From: Lepidostoma basale
Taxonomy: Eukaryota; Arthropoda; Insecta; Trichoptera; Lepidostomatidae
NCBI GenBank assembly: GCA_022606425.2
Contig: JAHDVF020001600.1
Coordinates: 620,001 to 684,000, forward strand
Reading direction: 5' to 3'
DNA length: 64,000 nt
In this document: piece by piece, positions 59,546 through 64,000 of the stretch
Layout of the letters: the number at the start of each line of letters is the position of its first letter
Position numbering within the stretch: the stretch's first letter is position 1
Position numbers and translations under genes: made by a program
Notes under the pieces: generated by a model
Databases searched by the model: none
Told to the model about the DNA's origin: nothing
Seen by the model: the letters and a program-made list of their open reading frames with translations, nothing else

Positions 59546-59859
59546 CAATAGTTACTACGCAGATAAAAAATGGAGTGAACAATTAATAAAAATACAAAAT
59601 TTTGGTTCGAAACAGAAAATCAGGTAGAGTTTTGAATACATGTATCACATAAAAATTAATACAAAGAAATAGAAAGTGAGTTAAAAATAGAAGATTACGT
59701 TTCGCTTTAGTAAAGCACCATTAATTGATACAGCATACTCAAAAATATAATGAAAATTCAATTAACCATGTGCTATCCTACAAATATCATATTAAAAAAA
59801 TATAAAGGACCTAAACGTGACCCTTGTGGAACTCCTGATAAGTATACATATTTTTTTAG
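59546..59859 (-). mobile_element. Intron 13 remainder with Jockey-type reverse-transcriptase scrap
   Basis: About 59795-59840 on the minus strand reads LSGVPQGSRLGPLYF, the PQG box of a Jockey-type reverse transcriptase; its 5' edge runs into the exon 14 acceptor region. 59546-59790 shows nothing else. Confidence 0.6.
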
Positions 59860-60096
59860 GTCGATCCCCGGCCTTCACTCATGTGACGGCCACGCTATCG
59901 GGTTTGGAGACAATCCGCTCTTCGGGTTCGGCAGACCTGATCATCAGGGAAGAGTTTGACCGTCACCAAGATCTACACTCTTCAGTCTGGACTCTCGTAG
60001 TCAATACGAACAGGGCTTTTGCTTTCTGGATGGACGTGATCTGTGTTTTATACCTCGCCATTGTTACGTACAGCTTCCTACTTCTATCGTCTGATG
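59860..60096 (+). CDS. ABCC4-like: ABCC4-like exon 14
   Basis: Acceptor ATATTTTTTTAG, donor TCTGATG|GTAAGA. It codes residues 996-1074: CRSPAFTHVTATLSGLETIR, EEFDRHQDLHSSVWTLVVNT and AFAFWMDVICVLYLAIVTYS. RSPxFxHxxxxLxGLxTIR and FDxHQDxHSxxW are hallmark ABCC sequences. The acceptor tract overlaps a Jockey-type reverse-transcriptase scrap. Confidence 0.95.
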
Positions 60097-60149
60097 GTAA
60101 GAATTACAATCATTTTTGAAGCTACTGTTAACCTCTTGGTACGGGACAG

Positions 60150-60640
60150 ATTGCTCCCCCCGTACTATTAATTTTTATTTAGGCCGCTGACTGCTGCCCG
60201 TCTCCGATATGGTGTAGATGGTGAAAGCGGAGAATACGGCGTGATGATAATTGTGTGTAAACCAAGTTTTATTATATTGCGGCAATCGGTGTAGGAGTTG
60301 AAGCGAAGAGAATTGTGGCAGTAGCTCAAATACCTTACAAGGATTGGTTTTCACGTAGGTAGGAGCGCAAAGCCTCCTGAAGCGCAGCGTGTGAACGCGT
60401 GTGTGAAAGTGAAGAAAGTGAGGGCCGATTCCAAACACGACCGGCTTATATAGCCTCCGCGACAGCGTGGTAACGGTTTTTATCGTTTCTGAGAATTTTA
60501 GTATACTCGTACTCTTCGCAGCTGCTGTTACCACGGCGTTTATGATTGGCTGTTAACAATGGTGCGACCAACGGCCAATGTTTTCCGAGAATACTTCGAT
60601 TTATTTACTGCACACAACTTCGTTACTATGCGCTTCCACT
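60150..60640 (-). mobile_element. Possible solo LTR (intron 14)
   Basis: A 490-bp block richer in GC than its surroundings. On the minus strand it has a TATA-like GGCTATATAAGCCGG (about 60446), then 210 bp later AATATAATAAAACTTGG as a poly(A)-type signal. This is the order found in LTRs. No second LTR, primer-binding site or coding region seen, so the call is tentative. Confidence 0.35.
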
Positions 60641-60889
60641 CTTTACCTTATTTATTTTAACAAACGACAGAAACAAATTAAAACTTAAATTAATATAAAA
60701 TTACTAACATTAATTAAATAAAATGAACATATTTGTAAATAATGAAATAAAACAATAAAAAAATAATAATAATCTATTCGCATACGTCCGATACACTCTT
60801 GCTGAAGTTAAGACCCTGATAGAATATTTTGTAGTATTTATAGTTGGAGTGTTAGATCAAATGAGCAGAATATGAAGAGTTTAAATGTG
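60641..60889. other. AT-rich, nothing recognised
   Basis: No supported feature. Confidence 0.5.
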
Positions 60890-61682
60890 GGTTGAGAACA
60901 TAGTGAGATGGGGAAGAAGCAGAAGGCGCTTTTGGAGAGACCACGTGGACCGCATGGAGAATACAAGAATTGCAAACATTGTTAAAGATGAAAATCCAAG
61001 CAGCAAGAGATTACCAGGAAGGCGGCCATGTTGTCGGAAAAATCGACGAACTTGCATGTAACGATGCATGAATGTGAAGGAAGCAAGAGAGGTATGTCAG
61101 GACAGAACGGTATGGCGGTCGTTCCTCCCGAGAAACGGCGTGATGGTTAGCTTAAAGCAGAAGGAAAGTATATGAAAGGATCACTGTGTTGGTTTGGTCA
61201 CATGGAACGTATGGATGAAGAAAAAATGGTTAAGAAAGTACACGATAACGATGTGAATGGAACTTGAAATAGAGAAAGACCGAGGAGAATGTGGCACGAT
61301 CAAATACATCAAATATAGAATGTCGGCCACATGAGAAGTTAGAGAAATAAAAGTTAAGGAAGCGAGAGAAGTATGTCAGGAAAGAAAAGTGTGGCGGTCT
61401 ATTATTTCTGCCTATCCCTACGGAGAGAATTCGTGATGGTTAGTTTATTAGTTGAAAATCCCTTCAAATTATGCCCATCAAAAGCATATGGTAGCTGACA
61501 GGTCAAAGGGTTATAATGTCGTTAGAAGTCACGTTAGAAGTCGGAACAATCGACGTGCGTGCATGACTCGCTGTATGAATGCAGAGGAATCTAGTGAGGT
61601 GTGTCAGGATAGAGTAGTGTGGCGGTCCATTCTCTTTGCCTACCCTTTCGGGGAAACGGCGCGATGGTTTGTTGTTGTTGTA
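60890..61682 (+). mobile_element. RTE-C scrap followed by three RTE-B 3' ends (intron 14)
   Basis: 60890-61020: RTE-C type (VRWGRSRRRFWRDHVDRMEN in frame pieces). 61022-61152, 61160-61455 and 61500-61682 are successive RTE-B ends (GGCGTGATGGTTAGC; TTCGTGATGGTTAG; GGCGCGATGGTTTGTTGTTG), all on the same strand. Confidence 0.75.
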
Positions 61683-61757
61683 TGATTTAATTTGACATTT
61701 CGCTTACAATTGGCATTACGAAGTTAGCTAAGTTTATCCTATTATGATTTGTTTTAG

Positions 61758-61867
61758 ATACATTTGGAGGAAAAGTTGGTTTGGCCATGACACAAGTCAT
61801 GGGTTTGGTCATGATGTGTCAGACGGGTATGCGGCAAACGGCTGACGTTGAAAATCAAATGACATCG
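61758..61867 (+). CDS. ABCC4-like: ABCC4-like exon 15
   Basis: Acceptor TATGATTTGTTTTAG, donor ACATCG|GTAGGT. It codes residues 1075-1111 (DTFGGKVGLAMTQVMGLVM, then QTGMRQTADVENQMTS), the last helix of TMD2 and the R(Q)xAxVENxMxSVER segment that leads to NBD2. Confidence 0.94.
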
Positions 61868-61904
61868 GTAGGTTTATTTTTTTTATTTTTATTATGGTTA
61901 TTGA

Positions 61905-62490
61905 CCCTTGTGTATGGAAGCAAGGCATGGAACTGTCAAAAGAAGGATCATCATCAGCCGTCTGTCATCCACTGCTGAATATAGGCCTCTCCCAAAGCAC
62001 GCTACAGCCCCCTATCCAATTGCCGCTCCCATCCATCCATGTCCAGCAATCCTCTTCAGATCGTCGGTCCAGCGGGCAGGGAGACGTCCAACTCTACGGA
62101 ATCCTGTACGCGGTCTCCACTCAAGAACCCGTCTCCCCCATCGGCCGTCGGTTCTCCGACAGACATGGCCAGCCCATCGCCACTTCAGCCCGCCCATCCT
62201 CAGAGCCACCTCAGTCACCTTGGTTTGTTAACGAATGAATTCGTTTCTTAATCTTTTTCTGAAGGTTATTCCAAGCATGGCTCTTTCCATGGCGCGCTGG
62301 GTGACCTTGAATCTGTAGACTAGACCTTTTGTCAGTGTCCACGTCTCGGCTCCGTACGTCATACCTTACATACCTTATACATACTAGACACCAGGACTTG
62401 TAGTTTACTCTTGCCTGCATACAATAGACAGCTTACTGACACTCCGCTTATTTTAGCGCCTGCATCCAAACCTTTTAACTCTTTCAAAGA
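61905..62490. mobile_element. RTE-B scraps and an RTE-D-like copy (intron 15)
   Basis: 61905-61950 (+): YGSKAWNCQKKD. 61950-62363 (-): RTE-D-like, VALRMGGLKWRWAGHVCRRT, then GRWGRRVLEWRPRTGFRRVG and ARWTDDLKRIAGHGWM. 62364-62490 (-): RTE-B reverse-transcriptase piece. Confidence 0.75.
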
Positions 62491-62572
62491 TATCTACGAT
62501 CTTAAACGATGGTATAGCCAAGGAATAGCTTAAGATTTGACTTATAATTACAGCGCATATATTTTTTTACAG

Positions 62573-62687
62573 GTGGAAAGAATTCTGGAATATTCCAATA
62601 TTCCATCGGAGCCATCATTGGAAACTGACAAGGTGGCATTTCATATAAAGTACCCAAATGTTGACCTTAAATTGTGGCCTATAAATG
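62573..62687 (+). CDS. ABCC4-like: ABCC4-like exon 16
   Basis: Acceptor ATATTTTTTTACAG, donor ATAAATG|GTAAAT. It codes residues 1112-1149: VERILEYSNIPSEPSLETDK, then the connector to NBD2 ending LKLWPIN. VERxxEYxxxxxE is conserved in the family, and WP precedes the first NBD2 strand. Confidence 0.93.
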
Positions 62688-62714
62688 GTAAATATAAATT
62701 CATTTATTAGAACT

Positions 62715-63292
62715 GTTGCTTTCATTACTTCAAATAGAAATATATCCACAGAAGCAAAGATGGCAGTACACAATGGAGTTCTAGTGCCAACCCTCATGTA
62801 TGGAAGTGAAACTTGGAGCTGGCAAAAGAAGGATGAAAGCAAGATAAACGCCGTAGAAATAAGATCACTAAGAATAATGTGCGGGAAAACGTTGTATGCT
62901 AGAATCCCGAACGAATAAATAAGAGACAAATGAATCAATTACTAAAAGGCGGCCACATTCGGAGTCGAAATAATCAACGTGCGTGCATGGTACGATGTAT
63001 GAATGTAGAGGAATCCAGAGAGGTATGCCAGGACAGAGCATTGTGGCGAACCATCCTCTCTGCCTACCCCTCCGGGGAAATGGCGTGATGGTTAGTTAGT
63101 TAGTTAGTTTTAGTTTAAAGGTTGGTCATGTTAGAAGTCGGAAGAATCGACGTGCGTGTATGACTCGCTGTATGAATGTGGAGGAAGCTAGAGAGGTGTG
63201 CCAGGATAGAGTAGTGTGGCGGTCCATTCTTTCTGCCCACCCCTCGGGGAAACGGCGTGATGGTTTTGTTGTTGTTGTTGTTGTTGTTGTGA
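62715..63292 (+). mobile_element. Two RTE-B copies (intron 16)
   Basis: 62715-63112: VPTLMYGSETWSWQKKDESK to RIPNE, then an internal deletion and the 3' end with GGTTAGTTAGTTAG. 63113-63292: a 3' end with (TTG)n tail (GATGGTTTTGTTGTTGTTG). The second ends 20 bp before the exon 17 acceptor. Confidence 0.85.
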
Positions 63293-63314
63293 ATATTTGT
63301 TTTTTTGTTTACAG

Positions 63315-63474
63315 GTAAGGTTGAGATGAAACACGTGTTTCTTAAATACGACAGAGGAGACGATGCTAAGGTGGTTTTAAACGACTTGAACCTCGTCGTT
63401 GAAGATGGAGAAAAAGTAGGAATTGTTGGGAGAACGGGTGCTGGGAAGAGTTCTATTATTACTGCATTATACAG
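63315..63474 (+). CDS. ABCC4-like: ABCC4-like exon 17 (NBD2 Walker A), last in window
   Basis: Acceptor TTTTTTGTTTACAG, donor TATACAG|GTAGAA. It codes residues 1150-1202: [20 protein letters not shown], then [19 protein letters not shown] and Walker [10 protein letters not shown] (1188-1196) followed by IITALYR. The NBD2 signature and Walker B would follow beyond 64000. Missed by ATG-based ORF calling. Confidence 0.94.
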
Positions 63475-63690
63475 GTAGAATACAGAGATATCATACATAC
63501 TTCACTATAGTTCTAGGGTCTCTAGTTCTTATCATCAAACCATTTATCTAGGTGGTTACACGCATGAGAGATAGGCCTTAATGTCAATATGGATGGGTTT
63601 AGATATCAGAACTTTATGTTTTTATAAAAAACAAAAATACTCGTAATAATACAAAAGGCCAATTATTAGAAACTATTAATAAAGTAATAA
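63475..63690. other. Intron 17, start; nothing recognised
   Basis: No element seen between the exon 17 donor and SINE2. Confidence 0.45.
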
Positions 63691-63805
63691 CGGGTAATGA
63701 TCTAAGGGATAGAATGCTTGACTCCTGATTCAGGGGACTTGGGTTCAAACCTGGATACGAACAGATTCTTTCTTCATGATAATGAGCTGTTTTCTGCTTA
63801 TAAAG
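63691..63805 (+). mobile_element. SINE2 copy
   Basis: GATAGAATGCTTGACTCCTG, box B-like GGGTTCAAACC, then TTTCTTCATGATAATGAGC, matching 6501-6738. Confidence 0.7.
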
Positions 63806-63989
63806 GGTTTTTCATTAAGAGCGCTCGAACTTTGCGATCAAATAAAACAATCTGTCTAAGTGATATTGCCACAATCTTGCGTTTCTTTGACGTACTTGCT
63901 TCACCGATCATCGATCCAGTTGTCTCAAATTTATGCATTAAACGACGTATTGTGGCTGCAAGATGGCCACGAATGCCATAAAGTGGCAA
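63806..63989 (-). pseudogene. Mariner-like transposase N-terminal (helix-turn-helix) relic
   Basis: The minus frame gives GHLAATIRRLMHKFETTGSM and IGEASTSKKRKIVAISLRQI, the TIRRLxxKFxxTGSV DNA-binding helix of mariner-type transposases. The plus-strand edge GGGTTTTTCATTAAGAGCGC could be its terminal repeat. It may belong to the same family as the relic at 52395-52745. Cut by the window end. Confidence 0.6.
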
Positions 63990-64000
63990 AAAGATTTTGA

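Larger units (their letters stand above)
33693..63474 (+). other. ABCC4-like: Gene model: ABCC/MRP4-like ABC transporter (17 exons in window, 3' end outside)
   Basis: Joining the 17 exons below gives about 1202 codons with no stop and matched intron phases at all 16 junctions. The order is short N-terminus, first membrane domain (about 85-390), NBD1 (about 490-690), linker, second membrane domain (about 765-1110), and the start of NBD2. Short MRPs (ABCC4 type) lack the extra N-terminal TMD0 and have this layout; they sit in the plasma membrane and use ATP to export organic anions and conjugates. The substrate here is unknown. About 120-150 residues of NBD2 should follow outside the window. 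Insects have many ABCC paralogs, so the exact orthology to human ABCC4 is inferred from the layout only. Confidence 0.93.

Overview
The window is nuclear DNA of an insect. The evidence is an intron-rich gene with GT-AG splice sites, a short interstitial run of the insect telomere repeat TTAGG, and a dense load of arthropod-type RTE, Jockey and CR1-like retrotransposons, tRNA-derived SINEs and DNA-transposon relics. The DNA is AT-rich and most of it is old, nested, 5'-truncated transposon sequence. I cannot name the species; a large-genome insect, perhaps a beetle, is only a guess.

One host gene can be read: an ABCC (MRP4-like) ABC transporter on the + strand. I assembled 17 coding exons by hand (33728-63474). 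They start at an ATG and run without a stop through a short N-terminal region, the first membrane domain, a complete first nucleotide-binding domain, a linker, the second membrane domain, and the Walker A motif of the second nucleotide-binding domain. All 16 splice junctions keep the reading frame. The rest of the second nucleotide-binding domain lies beyond position 64000. Almost every intron carries transposon copies, but no exon is broken.

Positions 1-33550 hold no host gene that I recognise. They are a mosaic of repeat families: RTE-A (tail GAAGAA), RTE-B (3' end GGCGTGATGGTTAGTTAG or a TTG tail; about 40 fragments, the commonest element), RTE-C, RTE-D, RTE-E, Jockey-A and Jockey-B, CR1/L2-like, SINE1, SINE2 and SINE-B. 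There are also non-autonomous DNA elements: two Transib-like, two hAT-like, and others with long inverted repeats. Relics of piggyBac, mariner/Tc1 and Penelope-like elements are present too. Family names RTE-A to RTE-F, SINE1, SINE2, SINE-B, repeat P and repeat M1 are local labels used only here.

The least ordinary signals are: a repeat class (M1 and relatives) whose copies repeatedly show a small stem-loop, then GAAAC, a short self-complementary stem and a C, as in Penelope/retrozyme hammerhead ribozymes; Transib-like elements with CACAGTG or CACACTG ends and GC-rich 5-bp target duplications; the intact transporter gene inside the transposon mosaic; and several satellite-like arrays, one of which runs into a splice acceptor.
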